Numbered from the stretch's first letter, positions 8,996 through 17,756 are shown. The stretch: DNA of 64,000 bases from VBOC01 sp964512655 (GCA_964512655.1 CAZEJT010000001.1:620001-684000); one strand, 5' to 3'. Notes: generated from the sequence alone by a model not told the origin. Made by a program: numbers and translations.

Positions 8996-10224
8996 CGGGA
9001 TGATCGTCCTCCCGACGGCTTCCCGACGAGTGTGATACGCGTTATCTCCGGGGGACAGTTGATCCTCACCGGGATGCCGACGGTGCCGATACCGCGCGAT
9101 ACGTACATTCTCGAAGAGCCGATCGAATACAAGCCCGCAACGTAGGGAGAAGCCACGCGGGCCGGAGCGATCACGTCCCCGCCGATCCGGGCGAGGACGA
9201 TCTGACCGCCGTGAGTATGGCCGGAGAGTGTAAGGTCAATCTTCCGGTCCGCCGCCTGCTGGAAGTAGTACGGCCGGTGGCACAACAGTACTTTTGGCGC
9301 TCCTTCATCCGCGCCGCGCAACGCCCTGTCGAACCATTGCCCGGCGCGTTCATGGCTTCCCGTGTCGTCGACTCCAAGGAGGTGAAGCACGGCATTTCCC
9401 CGCCGTATCGTAACGCGTTCGTTGAGAAGAAGCCTGATACCGCAATCGACCACTTCCCTGGCGACCGCATCGACATCCCGCGTGTAGTAATCGTGGTTGC
9501 CCAGGACGCCATACACTCCCTGGGGAGCTCTCAGGCGGGAAAAAGCCTCGGCGAACGGGTACACCTCATCGACCATGCTATTGACGAAATCCCCGGTGAC
9601 AGCGACACAATCCGCCCCCATCTCGTTGAGCGCAGATACGTACCGCTCCATCGTTTCCCGCGTCATGAATACGCTCGAGTGGATATCGCTCGCCAGAGCA
9701 ATCGAAAAGCCGTTGAACTCGGGAGGCAGATCCGGTACCGGCACCTCCAGATTGGTGACCTCGAACCGGTCTTTGCCCAACGCGCCGATAGCGGAGCCGG
9801 TAAAGGCGGCCCCCGCCAGAATCGTCATCCCTGTGCCGATGAACATCCTTCGCCGGGGATCGAACGTTGCGGTCCCGGGCGGAGGCTTGTGAGAAGGACG
9901 CGCCGCCCGCACAAGAGCCCTCACCGGGAGCATGACGGCCTCGCGCAGGGCGACGACCAGAAAGACAAGCGTCCACGAGCCATGCCACAGGTAAAGGGGG
10001 TAGACCGTCGGGAGTATAACCCATTCCGGAAGACGGCTCATTCCACGCCACCACAAGAGCAAAACCACGAGAGGAATATTCGCGAGAAGAAAAACCCCTT
10101 CGACCAATCTCCGTGTTACCCGGCGAAGAGATCGAGCTTTCGCAATCTCCTCGAACTCCCTGAAGAAAAAGTATTGAATTCCCAGTAGACATATTGTGAT
10201 AACCGCTTGAAATATAATCCACAT
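8992..10224 (-). CDS. Membrane-anchored calcineurin-like metallophosphoesterase (YkuE/YaeI type)
   Basis: 410 aa. The first 150 residues carry about four membrane segments; the C-terminal half is a dinuclear metal phosphoesterase with all signature blocks: ASDIHSS, VTGDFVN, LGNHDYY, LLCHRPYYF and LSGHTHGGQ. The domain joins a TM segment near MFIGTGMTILAG, so the active site is placed at the outer face or membrane surface. YaeI/YkuE relatives hydrolyse phosphodiester or pyrophosphate bonds in lipid-linked molecules. Sitting between two GT87-like enzymes, it may remove a phosphate or nucleotide from a lipid-linked glycan. That role is inference. Confidence 0.9.
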   Translation of the reverse strand: MWIIFQAVITICLLGIQYFFFREFEEIAKARSLRRVTRRLVEGVFLLANIPLVVLLLWWRGMSRLPEWVILPTVYPLYLWHGSWTLVFLVVALREAVMLPVRALVRAARPSHKPPPGTATFDPRRRMFIGTGMTILAGAAFTGSAIGALGKDRFEVTNLEVPVPDLPPEFNGFSIALASDIHSSVFMTRETMERYVSALNEMGADCVAVTGDFVNSMVDEVYPFAEAFSRLRAPQGVYGVLGNHDYYTRDVDAVAREVVDCGIRLLLNERVTIRRGNAVLHLLGVDDTGSHERAGQWFDRALRGADEGAPKVLLCHRPYYFQQAADRKIDLTLSGHTHGGQIVLARIGGDVIAPARVASPYVAGLYSIGSSRMYVSRGIGTVGIPVRINCPPEITRITLVGKPSGGRSSR

Positions 10225-10226
10225 AT

Positions 10227-11444
10227 CTAGGTCGCCGAAACTTGTTTGTAGTTGTGGATGAACAGGACCGTTGCTACAAATATCCCGAGCATGAGCGCGA
10301 GGCGAGGATAGGCGGCAATGGTAAGGATACCCCTGCCGTCGAACGGCCTGAAGAGGCGGTAAGGAATCCAGCTCAAGAGCGTGAACAGGAGAAGGAGCGC
10401 CTTCTGTTCCGGCCGCCAGTCATGCCCCGCTGAGAGAAGAAGTGCGATCGGGAGCACGAGGAGAAGGAACAAATAGGTTGAAGAGGCCGGAAGGAGAAGA
10501 AGCGCCGCGATATTGACAAGCGCAAATTGGACTGCGGGGGCGTATGAGCCGCATGCCACCGCGGCTTGCCTCCAACTCAGGACCGTCTGGACGATCACGG
10601 CCAGGAACACGAGATAGGTAAGAATGAAATACCCCGCCGGCCAGCGAACGATCGGCTCGGGATTGAGAAGAGGGTCGAGCACGAACGCCCTCCTGAACAG
10701 GCTATTCCACGACTGGAGCCCCGCACCGAAGGGATTGAGGACCTCCCCGTCGAGGTGTCGTTCGAAAAATCCAATGAATTGCCTGTGCACCTCCGTGCCG
10801 AGGAGGAGAAGGGCAACGAAGTAGATTCCGGCGAGAGTGCCCATAAGCCATAGCGCGCTCTTCCACTCCCTGCGCGCACCGAGGAAAGGGAGATATGCTA
10901 TTGGAAAATACTTCAACGCAGCCGCCACACCGAACGCTATCCCTGAGATTGAAGGATGGCCGGATTTCATCGAGAGATATCCCGCCAGAATCAACACCAT
11001 GATCAGCAGGTAGACCTGTCCAAATCGAATATCATTTATAAGCGCAATCCCGCTTCCGAGAACCAGGAGGGCGCTGAAAAGCCAGTCGCGCCCCGTACAC
11101 CGGGACAGGAGCGCGATCGCTCCCGCGAGGAGCATCAGATTCAAAAGCGTCCACGCCCGCAGCGCGTCCTGCGGCTGCAGGAATGCGACAGGCACCATTA
11201 TAAGCGAGGTGACGGGAGGGAGGGGCACGAAGATCCCGGGCTGGGAGATTCCGAACCGCCAAATTTGTTCCTGGAACCATTCCTCGTCGTAGATTCTCGA
11301 GATATCGCGCCCTTCGGCGACAAGGCGGGCCGATGTGTAATAGTTCGGAAAATCCGTATCGATTCGCGTCCACGCCGGAATGACGCCGAACCAGAGGTGG
11401 ACAAGGGTCAGAACCAGCAGGAGGAACAATCGCACGGAGCTCAT
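10227..11444 (-). CDS. GT87-like polytopic membrane glycosyltransferase, second copy
   Basis: 405 aa, about ten membrane segments. DTDFPNYYTSARLVAEGRD after the first TM segment is the acidic catalytic-loop pattern of GT87 (DxxxYY). SGIAFGVAAALKYFPIAYLPFL matches the conserved ALKxxP segment of this GT-C family. Likely transfers a sugar from a polyprenyl-phosphate donor. Two bases precede the phosphoesterase start; its own ATG overlaps the stop of the upstream methyltransferase gene. Better match to the family than the copy at 7769-8995. Confidence 0.85.
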   Translation of the reverse strand: MSSVRLFLLLVLTLVHLWFGVIPAWTRIDTDFPNYYTSARLVAEGRDISRIYDEEWFQEQIWRFGISQPGIFVPLPPVTSLIMVPVAFLQPQDALRAWTLLNLMLLAGAIALLSRCTGRDWLFSALLVLGSGIALINDIRFGQVYLLIMVLILAGYLSMKSGHPSISGIAFGVAAALKYFPIAYLPFLGARREWKSALWLMGTLAGIYFVALLLLGTEVHRQFIGFFERHLDGEVLNPFGAGLQSWNSLFRRAFVLDPLLNPEPIVRWPAGYFILTYLVFLAVIVQTVLSWRQAAVACGSYAPAVQFALVNIAALLLLPASSTYLFLLLVLPIALLLSAGHDWRPEQKALLLLFTLLSWIPYRLFRPFDGRGILTIAAYPRLALMLGIFVATVLFIHNYKQVSAT

Positions 11445-12229
11445 CAGTCTACCCTCCGCGCTACGACGACGAAATGGTCTCCGAGCGAGCGAAACGGATA
11501 TGCCCTGCGGAGCTTTCCGTCGACCCGCTGGAGCCGGTCCGTCAGACCGGGGTGCGAGGCGGTAAAGCGCTTTGCATTCGGCACTGGTGAGAAGATGCTA
11601 AGCCCATAGCTTTCCTCCACCTCGAACCAGGGCGAGAGGAGCCGGCCGATCTCTCCGGGCGAGTAATACCAGACGTGCTGCATGGCGGTTCCTACGGGGG
11701 CATCGGTTCCACCCGGGCGGAGCCGTCTGAGCGCTTTCGAGGGGTCACCGCGCGCGATGAACGCGGCAATCTCCCAGAGGCAGGTCCGGTTCAGGAGGCA
11801 AGCGATGAGAACAGATCCGGGCTTCAACAACCGGGAGAGTGAGGCGGCAACCTCCTGGAGCCGCGGGGTGCAGTTCAATCCCCCGAAATTCGAGAACGCT
11901 CCGTCGAACTGCTCATCCGCGACCATTCCAATCATTTCCACCTCGAGTTCCCTGCAGGTGACCAGCCCGCCCAGGCCGCGCTCGTCGACCTTGGCTCTCG
12001 CGCGGGCGATCATACCCGGCGAGGCGTCGGTGGCCGTGACCCGGACTCCCCGTTCGGCGAGGGCGATCGCGTCTGTGCCAGTCCCGCAGTTCAGCTCAAG
12101 CACGTGCGAGCCGGAAGGAAAACGCTCCGTCAGAGTTCCACGCACGACTCCTCGAAGGTGTTGCGTGACCGGATGCTCCTCAAAGGCGGCGTCGTACCCG
12201 GGGGCAATGTTGTCGAAAGGGGCAGTCAC
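11444..12229 (-). CDS. Class I SAM-dependent methyltransferase
   Basis: 261 aa, start GTG at 12229 overlapping the TGA of the preceding radical SAM gene (GTGA). Motif I VLELNCGTGTDAIAL and the acidic end of strand 2 (VTATDASPGM) are clear; the protein begins FDNIAPGYDAAFEEHP, the usual N-terminus of UbiE/COQ5-like small-molecule methyltransferases. FSNFGGLNC is motif IV. Substrate unknown; the cluster context suggests a metabolite or lipid rather than nucleic acid. Confidence 0.88.
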   Translation of the reverse strand: MTAPFDNIAPGYDAAFEEHPVTQHLRGVVRGTLTERFPSGSHVLELNCGTGTDAIALAERGVRVTATDASPGMIARARAKVDERGLGGLVTCRELEVEMIGMVADEQFDGAFSNFGGLNCTPRLQEVAASLSRLLKPGSVLIACLLNRTCLWEIAAFIARGDPSKALRRLRPGGTDAPVGTAMQHVWYYSPGEIGRLLSPWFEVEESYGLSIFSPVPNAKRFTASHPGLTDRLQRVDGKLRRAYPFRSLGDHFVVVARRVD

Positions 12230-13608
12230 CTCAGTCCCTTGGTGAGCGCCATTGCTGCCCTTGCGAGCCTGGCCTTCGCAAGGGTGGCGGCTCTCGCTGA
12301 GAATGTTCCGTGTCCGTTCTGCCGCAGCCGGTGATGTTCCACTTCATTCACGAGATAGCGGTGCGCAAACCAGTAGAAGCCGTCGGAGTACGTCCGCCGG
12401 TACCGGATCTCCCTGTCTGAATACGACGACCAGTCGCCGGGAGTCCTCAACGAATCCCGGACCTCGCCGTAGAACTTGGTTCCCTTGATGGGATAGGCAA
12501 CCGTCGTGAGAAAGGCATCCGGGTTCGCAGCCTTGAGGTGCTCTGCGGTCTCATCGATGTCGCCGATCTCTTCTCCCGGATAACCGAGCATGACGAACAT
12601 CCCCGCCTGGATGCCGAATTTCCGGACGAGCTTGGTGGTCTCCCTGATCTGGCCGACGGTCACTTTTCTTTCCATAGCATCGAGAATCCTCTGTGATCCG
12701 CTCTCGGAGCCATACCAGATTCTGAAGGCCCCGAGCTCGGACATGCACCGGATGATTTCTTCGTTGAGGCGGTCCGCACGCGTGATGCATTCGAACGGGA
12801 CGCGAATCCCCCTCTTTTTCATTTCCCGGTAAAACTCCCGGAACCAGCTGTGGCTCATCGTAAAGACATCGTCGGCAAACCAGAGCATATCCGGGCGGTA
12901 TTTCTCACGGATCATCGCGATTTCGTCGACGACCTTCGAGACGCTCCGCCTCCTGTGCGTGTCGCCGTAGACAGACCTGCTGCACCATGTGCAGGTGTAG
13001 GGGCAGCCCCGGGCGCAGATCAGAGAGACCGATCCTGCGCCGTGCCTGAGCCTCCAAGCCGAGAGATACTCCTCCATCGCAATCGCGTCGCGGTCGGGGA
13101 GCGGAAGCGCATCGAGGTCGGCGATAAGCGTTCGCGCGGGAGTCCGTACAATGGCCCCATCGCCGTTGCGAAACGCGATCCCTGAAACGCGCTCCAGATT
13201 CCCACCTTTGCGAAGCGCTTCGAGGAGCTCGAGAGATGTTTCCTCTCCCTCCCCGATCACGGCGGCGTCCGCGCCGGCTCTGACATATTCTTCGGCGTAT
13301 TCCGGAACGTCGGGTCCGCCGACGATCACCCGGCACCCATGAGAGGCGCACGCCTTCATCTGACGGATGACGTTCCGCTTTGTCATGAGATTTGAGGCGA
13401 TGCCGACGACGGGGGGCCGATTCTGTGCGATGAACCGCAAGAATTCGTCAAACGACCTGAAGGTCGTATCGTACACACTGGCGGCGACACCTCTCTCCTT
13501 GAGAAAGGCCGAGAGGTACAGGATCCCGAGGGGCGGGTAGGGTTTCATGACCCTCATCTCCTTCTCATCTTCCGTCAGGAAGTATCCGTGCGTGAGAAGG
13601 ACATCCAT
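12226..13608 (-). CDS. B12-binding-domain radical SAM protein (pair B, copy 1)
   Basis: 460 aa from ATG 13608, chosen because MDVLLTHGYF aligns with the start of the neighbouring paralogue; a GTG at 13623 forming a GTGA overlap is the alternative. N-terminal cobalamin-binding-type domain (IVGGPDVPEYAEEY, IGEGEETSLELLEAL), radical SAM core with C202, C206 and C209 in CARGCPYTCTWCS, then YGSESGSQRILDAME and FVMLGYPGEE. It belongs to the same subfamily as the next gene (shared THxYFL start, PYxPLGxLY, RGCPxxCxWC, SGSQxILDAME). Function unknown. Confidence 0.92.
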   Translation of the reverse strand: MDVLLTHGYFLTEDEKEMRVMKPYPPLGILYLSAFLKERGVAASVYDTTFRSFDEFLRFIAQNRPPVVGIASNLMTKRNVIRQMKACASHGCRVIVGGPDVPEYAEEYVRAGADAAVIGEGEETSLELLEALRKGGNLERVSGIAFRNGDGAIVRTPARTLIADLDALPLPDRDAIAMEEYLSAWRLRHGAGSVSLICARGCPYTCTWCSRSVYGDTHRRRSVSKVVDEIAMIREKYRPDMLWFADDVFTMSHSWFREFYREMKKRGIRVPFECITRADRLNEEIIRCMSELGAFRIWYGSESGSQRILDAMERKVTVGQIRETTKLVRKFGIQAGMFVMLGYPGEEIGDIDETAEHLKAANPDAFLTTVAYPIKGTKFYGEVRDSLRTPGDWSSYSDREIRYRRTYSDGFYWFAHRYLVNEVEHHRLRQNGHGTFSARAATLAKARLARAAMALTKGLR

Positions 13609-13619
13609 GGGAGCTTCTT

Positions 13620-15092
13620 TCACAAGCCCCCGGCCGGGGCGCGCCCGAGCGAATGGACCTCCGCAGCGGCCCGGGGAAGCGTCAGCGCGTGATAGGCGCT
13701 GAGGGCGATTCGGCGAAGAGTTCGGCGATCGGGGATTGCAGGGGCGGCAACGGATTGTTTGAGAAGATCCATTCCCTGCCAGACGCGAAATTTCTTGTGG
13801 GTCAGGCGATGGAGCGCGCGGTAGAATTGCGGGCTGTATTCCGCGTGGATCATCGGATCGAGATCCCGGCTGTCGATCCAGTTCCGCTTGTCTCCCAGCT
13901 CCTTCTTCACCCTTTCGTAAAATTTTGTGCCGGGGAGAGGATATGACACGGAGACGCCGATCTCATCCGGTCCGCACTCCTTTACCATCCGGAGCGTCAT
14001 CTCGATGTCCTGCCACTTCTCGCCGGGATATCCGTACTGAAGGAAATGCCCGACCCGGATCCCTGCCCCGTGAAGGCGCTTCGTGGCTTCATAGATCTGC
14101 TGGACCGTCGTACCCTTCTCCATCGCGTCGAGAATCTTCTGCGAACCGGACTCCGCGCCAATCCACACGGTCTGGCAGCCGGCGCGCTTCAGGTCGCGAA
14201 CAGCGTCATCCTTCAGGAGGAGATCGGCCCTGGAGAGGCACTTGAACGGAATCTCCGCACTGCGCCTGACGACTTCATCCGCAAAGTGCGAGAGCCACCC
14301 GGGTCTGAGTCCGAAAATGTCGTCGCAGAACCAGAGATGGCCCGGAGTGTACTCCCTTTTGATGCGAGCCATCTCTTCGCACACACGCTCGGGGGAGTGG
14401 GAGTGGTATACCTGGCCGTACACGGGCTTTGCACACCAGTTGCAATGGAAGGGACAGCCGCGGGTGGTGACAATGTTCATGGAAAAATACGCATGGCGCT
14501 TCATCCAGAGGGCCCGGTATCGGTTCACGTCGATCAGGTCCCTCGCGGGGAAGGGGAGGGCATCGGGATCGTGGAGAGGTTCGCGCTTTGCGCTCCGCTC
14601 AACCTTCCCGTCGCGCAGGAAGGCGAGTCCATTCACGCCGGAAGGGCTCCTGTTGGCGCTCAGGCATTCTGCAAGCTCGAGGAGGGTATGTTCACCCTCT
14701 CCCACGATCAGGTATTCCGCTCCGGCCTCGAGGTACTCGAGAGCATGGTCCCCCGGGTCGGAGCCATGGACCGCCACCCTGCATCCCCGATCCCTCGCGA
14801 ACCGGATCATGGCGAAGGCGGCGTGGCGCATGTTCGAGAGACACATCTTCGTCAGGTAATTGAAATCGTCGTCATAGATCACCACGAGCTTCGGCCTGAC
14901 CGAGTCGAGGACACGGATGATCTCTCCGGGGCCTTCGGCGAGGAGGGTATCGAACAAGGCAACGCTGTAGCCGTGCTGGCGCAGGAGGGAACAGGCATAG
15001 AGCGTCCCGAGCGGGGCGTAAGGCATCATCGCCCTGCGCTCTTTAGGATCCAGCGAAAGAAAATATGAGTGGGTAAAGAGTATGTCGGCCAT
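13620..15092 (-). CDS. B12-binding-domain radical SAM protein (pair B, copy 2)
   Basis: 490 aa, ATG at 15092. Cobalamin-binding-type domain up to about residue 150 (VHGSDPGDHALEYLEAGAEY, GEGEHTLLELAECL). Radical SAM cysteines C213, C217 and C220 in TTRGCPFHCNWCA. IGAESGSQKILDAME and YGYPGEKWQDIE follow. Closely related in layout to its downstream neighbour. The relatives best known for this architecture (BchE, HpnP and HpnR, GrsA/B, P-methylases) act on tetrapyrroles, hopanoids, tetraether lipids or antibiotics, so a lipid substrate is possible but unproven. Confidence 0.92.
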   Translation of the reverse strand: MADILFTHSYFLSLDPKERRAMMPYAPLGTLYACSLLRQHGYSVALFDTLLAEGPGEIIRVLDSVRPKLVVIYDDDFNYLTKMCLSNMRHAAFAMIRFARDRGCRVAVHGSDPGDHALEYLEAGAEYLIVGEGEHTLLELAECLSANRSPSGVNGLAFLRDGKVERSAKREPLHDPDALPFPARDLIDVNRYRALWMKRHAYFSMNIVTTRGCPFHCNWCAKPVYGQVYHSHSPERVCEEMARIKREYTPGHLWFCDDIFGLRPGWLSHFADEVVRRSAEIPFKCLSRADLLLKDDAVRDLKRAGCQTVWIGAESGSQKILDAMEKGTTVQQIYEATKRLHGAGIRVGHFLQYGYPGEKWQDIEMTLRMVKECGPDEIGVSVSYPLPGTKFYERVKKELGDKRNWIDSRDLDPMIHAEYSPQFYRALHRLTHKKFRVWQGMDLLKQSVAAPAIPDRRTLRRIALSAYHALTLPRAAAEVHSLGRAPAGGL

Positions 15093-15121
15093 AGCCGGGG
15101 CGCCGCGCCTCGGGTGTGGAA

Positions 15122-16048
15122 TTACGAAGGAGGATCTTCTGCGAAATCCGGCGGCAGGGAATGTTCTTCAAGTTTCCGCCGGTAGAGCTCGAGCACTTTT
15201 TCGGAGAAATTCCCGACGTAAGCGCGCGATTCGGAGATATTGCAGCGAAAGATTCGCTCCCGCGTCGCGTCGTCGAACTGGGGATAGCGCGACTTCCAGG
15301 TGCGCCTCATGTACTCCATGAGGCGGTGATCGAGCCTCGCCACCCACCCGCCCCGGAAGGCCAGCTCAAGAACCGGCTGGATGATGCTCCTGCGATCGCT
15401 CGCCCTCCCCGCCCAGAGAGCGAAAATCCGGTAGTTCGGGAAGTAGCGCTTGATCCATCCGTTCGCATTCATATACCTGAGGTAGAGGGGCGTATTGAAA
15501 AGCGGCTTCAGGTGGGCGACTTCGGTGGCGGTATAATAATTATGTTCGTCGAGGGAGAGATGGTCCGCGTCAAGGTAGTAGTTGAGGCAGAAATACTTCT
15601 TGCTGTTGAGGAGGAATAGCTTCTTAAAGGCGACGAGGATCGACCTGCAGATCCAGAGCCGTCCCGGCTCGGTCACCACGACGTAGTCGATGTCGCTCTT
15701 CGGATTTGCCACCCCTTTTGAGAGGTCACCCGAGATAAAGATAGCGCGCACGAACGGAAAGTGCTTGATGAGTCCCGCGGCGACCCTCGCGATCACCAGG
15801 CGGCGCCGGGCAAGGCGTGAGCGCTTCAGCCGCACATCCGCAAGCGAACTCGCGTTGTGGCCGGGCCAGTAGAACCCGTCGCGCGAGCGCACGGTTCCGG
15901 ACTGCGAGAGACGTTCGAGGATGACCATGACGTCGCCCCTTGTAATCGAATTCCTCGGGCTGAGATAGTAGAGCTCTTCCGCAGTGAGCGGGTGCTCGAA
16001 GATTTCATAATATAGGAGGGTCCGGACGATATAAGGGTCCAGCGTCAT
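15122..16048 (-). CDS. Nucleotidyltransferase-fold protein at the head of the radical SAM cluster
   Basis: 308 aa from ATG 16048. Residues 1 to about 70 look like a winged helix (TLLYYEIFEHPLTAEELYYL then a basic region). Around residue 110 comes a minimal nucleotidyltransferase signature: FISGDLSKG followed by SDIDYVVV, the G-S/D x(n) D-x-D pattern with both metal-binding Asp. The C-terminal half is aromatic-rich and basic. It could adenylylate a small molecule, or be a MNT/lincosamide-type enzyme recruited to the cluster. The position as first gene after the promoter is consistent with a cluster-specific role. Family call moderate; function unknown. Confidence 0.6.
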   Translation of the reverse strand: MTLDPYIVRTLLYYEIFEHPLTAEELYYLSPRNSITRGDVMVILERLSQSGTVRSRDGFYWPGHNASSLADVRLKRSRLARRRLVIARVAAGLIKHFPFVRAIFISGDLSKGVANPKSDIDYVVVTEPGRLWICRSILVAFKKLFLLNSKKYFCLNYYLDADHLSLDEHNYYTATEVAHLKPLFNTPLYLRYMNANGWIKRYFPNYRIFALWAGRASDRRSIIQPVLELAFRGGWVARLDHRLMEYMRRTWKSRYPQFDDATRERIFRCNISESRAYVGNFSEKVLELYRRKLEEHSLPPDFAEDPPS

Positions 16049-16071
16049 GCCATCATGAGCGAGAATACGAA

Positions 16072-16100
16072 AAGTTAGCGATTTTTTGGGATTCCGGCAA
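16072..16100 (-). promoter_or_regulatory. Probable promoter of the radical SAM / glycosyltransferase cluster
   Basis: Minus strand: -35 TTGCCG (16095-16100), 17-base spacer, -10 TAACTT (16072-16077). Predicted start near 16064, leader about 16 bases before the ATG at 16048, with a two-codon-plus-one mini reading frame (ATG at 16055) in the leader. The -10 is less good than others in the window. Confidence 0.5.
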
Positions 16101-16237
16101 CTTGCGTGCCAACCACGCCGAGCGCTGCGTTCAGGCGAGGCGCGTTTCCCCTTGTGGTGATGCTGGAACACCGGTTCACGCGGCGTGTACCACGGGCTCT
16201 ACATTCAACGATCCACGGCGCCCGTTCAAAGAATCAG

Positions 16238-16266
16238 TTGAAGTTCGGCGCGGCATTTCATATATT
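16238..16266 (+). promoter_or_regulatory. Promoter predicted to give a leaderless mRNA for the PASTA gene
   Basis: -35 TTGAAG (16238-16243), 17-base spacer, -10 TATATT (16261-16266). Seven bases separate the -10 from the ATG at 16274, the same distance as between the ssrA promoter -10 and the tmRNA 5' end, so transcription should begin at the A of the start codon. No Shine-Dalgarno could fit. Confidence 0.72.
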
Positions 16267-16273
16267 TTCGCGA

Positions 16274-17050
16274 ATGGATCAACGCCTCCGCAGGCTTCTC
16301 ACCTCACCTCGTGCAAGAAGAGTCTATCTTCTGTTGATCGTCCTGTTTGTCCTCTTTTTCGTCTTTAATGACATTATCCTCCCCTGGTACGTCAATGAGG
16401 GGGGGATCGTGGTCGTCCCGTCCGTCCTCGGCATGCCCTACGATGATGCAATGAAGAGCCTGGCCTCGAAGGGACTGGAAGGACGAAAAGGAGATGTCCG
16501 GCTTGATAAAGACCATCCGGCTGGAATTGTCATCATCCAGAGCCCTTTTGCGGGTGACACAGTGAAGAAGGGGAGGCGGGTCTACGTCACGGTGAGCGGC
16601 GGCGAGCAGCTTGTCTCGGTACCAAGCGTAAAAGGAAGGAGCCTTCGCGACGCAAAATTTGCGCTTGAGCGCCAAGGATTGAAGCTCGGGGCGGTCGATT
16701 ACCGCCCGTCGGATTCCTTTCCGCAAAACACGGTCATCGAGCAGTCGCCGGGCTCCGGAGCGACCATGAAACGCGATGCGTTCGTCTCGATCATCGTGAG
16801 TCAGGGATCCACCTTCCAGAAAGTCCCCGTTCCCGACCTCTCAGGCAAATCTCTCACCGAGGCCAAAGCAATGCTCGCATCCAGCGGGCTCAAGCTCGGG
16901 AATATCACGTACATTCCTTCCGCCGATCTCCTCCCCAACACAATCGTGGAGCAATTCCCCAGGAGGGGCGAGCTTGTTCCGTCGGGGCAGGCAGTCGACC
17001 TCTTCGTCGTGCAGGGGGGAGAAAAAAACAAGGAGATCATCGAATATTGA
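16274..17050 (+). CDS. Membrane-anchored protein with three PASTA domains
   Basis: 258 aa. Short basic N-terminus, one membrane segment (residues about 18-38), then three PASTA repeats in the periplasm: each opens VPSVLGM, VPSVKGR or VPDLSGK and ends with a GxxV/D-x-V-x-V-S/V-x-G strand (VYVTVSGG, FVSIIVSQG, VDLFVVQGG). PASTA domains bind muropeptides or beta-lactam-like groups in Ser/Thr kinases and PBPs; here there is no kinase or transpeptidase domain. The gene overlaps rpe by the TTGA junction. Start chosen at ATG 16274 because a perfect promoter ends seven bases before it. Confidence 0.9.
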   Translation: MDQRLRRLLTSPRARRVYLLLIVLFVLFFVFNDIILPWYVNEGGIVVVPSVLGMPYDDAMKSLASKGLEGRKGDVRLDKDHPAGIVIIQSPFAGDTVKKGRRVYVTVSGGEQLVSVPSVKGRSLRDAKFALERQGLKLGAVDYRPSDSFPQNTVIEQSPGSGATMKRDAFVSIIVSQGSTFQKVPVPDLSGKSLTEAKAMLASSGLKLGNITYIPSADLLPNTIVEQFPRRGELVPSGQAVDLFVVQGGEKNKEIIEY

Positions 17051-17724
17051 ACCGAGCTAAGCGCAGAAGCATCGCGATTGCCCCCTCCATCCTCTCCGCG
17101 GATTTCCGTGACCTCCGGGGTCAGATCCGGCTCGCGGAGCGCGGCGGCGCCGATTGGCTGCACCTCGACGTGATGGACGGCCATTTCGTTCCGAATATCA
17201 CGTTCGGACCGATGGTGATTGCGGCGGTCCGGTCAATCAGCCGGCTCCCTCTCGACACTCACCTGATGATTGAAAAGCCGATGAAGTACGTGGAGGACTT
17301 CAGGGAAGCCGGATCCACCCGCTGCATCGTTCACGTGGAGGCCTGCGTCCACCTCCATCGCACCGTTGAACGCATCAGGCAGTCGGGGATGAAAGCGGGC
17401 GTCGCCCTTAATCCTGCGACTCCGGCATCCGCGCTTGGAGAGATCCTTCCGTTTGTCGACCTCGTGCTCGTGATGACCGTGAACCCGGGCTTCGGAGGAC
17501 AGGACTTCATCGCGTCGATGCTGCGGAAGGTCAGGGAGGTGGCCGGGATGATCGCCGAGAGCCGGAGAAAGGTGATCCTCGAAGTCGATGGCGGCGTGAG
17601 CGACCAGAACGCCGCCGCTCTCGTGCGCGCGGGGGCTACCTCTCTCGTGGCGGGCCATTCGATTTTCTCCAGGCGAAACGTTCCCGGGGCGATCCGCGGC
17701 CTGCGCACATCCGCGATGCGTTGA
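17047..17724 (+). CDS. rpe: Ribulose-phosphate 3-epimerase
   Basis: 225 aa TIM barrel. Signature blocks APSILSADF, HLDVMDGHFVPNITFG, DTHLMIEKP, VMTVNPGFGGQ and LEVDGGV contain the metal ligands (two His, two Asp) and the phosphate-binding loop. Interconverts ribulose 5-phosphate and xylulose 5-phosphate in the pentose phosphate pathway. Start is TTG at 17047, overlapping the PASTA stop (TTGA); AAGGAG lies 11 bases upstream and no ATG or GTG fits the conserved N-terminus. Confidence 0.97.
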   Translation: MNRAKRRSIAIAPSILSADFRDLRGQIRLAERGGADWLHLDVMDGHFVPNITFGPMVIAAVRSISRLPLDTHLMIEKPMKYVEDFREAGSTRCIVHVEACVHLHRTVERIRQSGMKAGVALNPATPASALGEILPFVDLVLVMTVNPGFGGQDFIASMLRKVREVAGMIAESRRKVILEVDGGVSDQNAAALVRAGATSLVAGHSIFSRRNVPGAIRGLRTSAMR

Positions 17725-17756
17725 GATTAGGGGGGAACTTCCTTACCTTGATCGCC

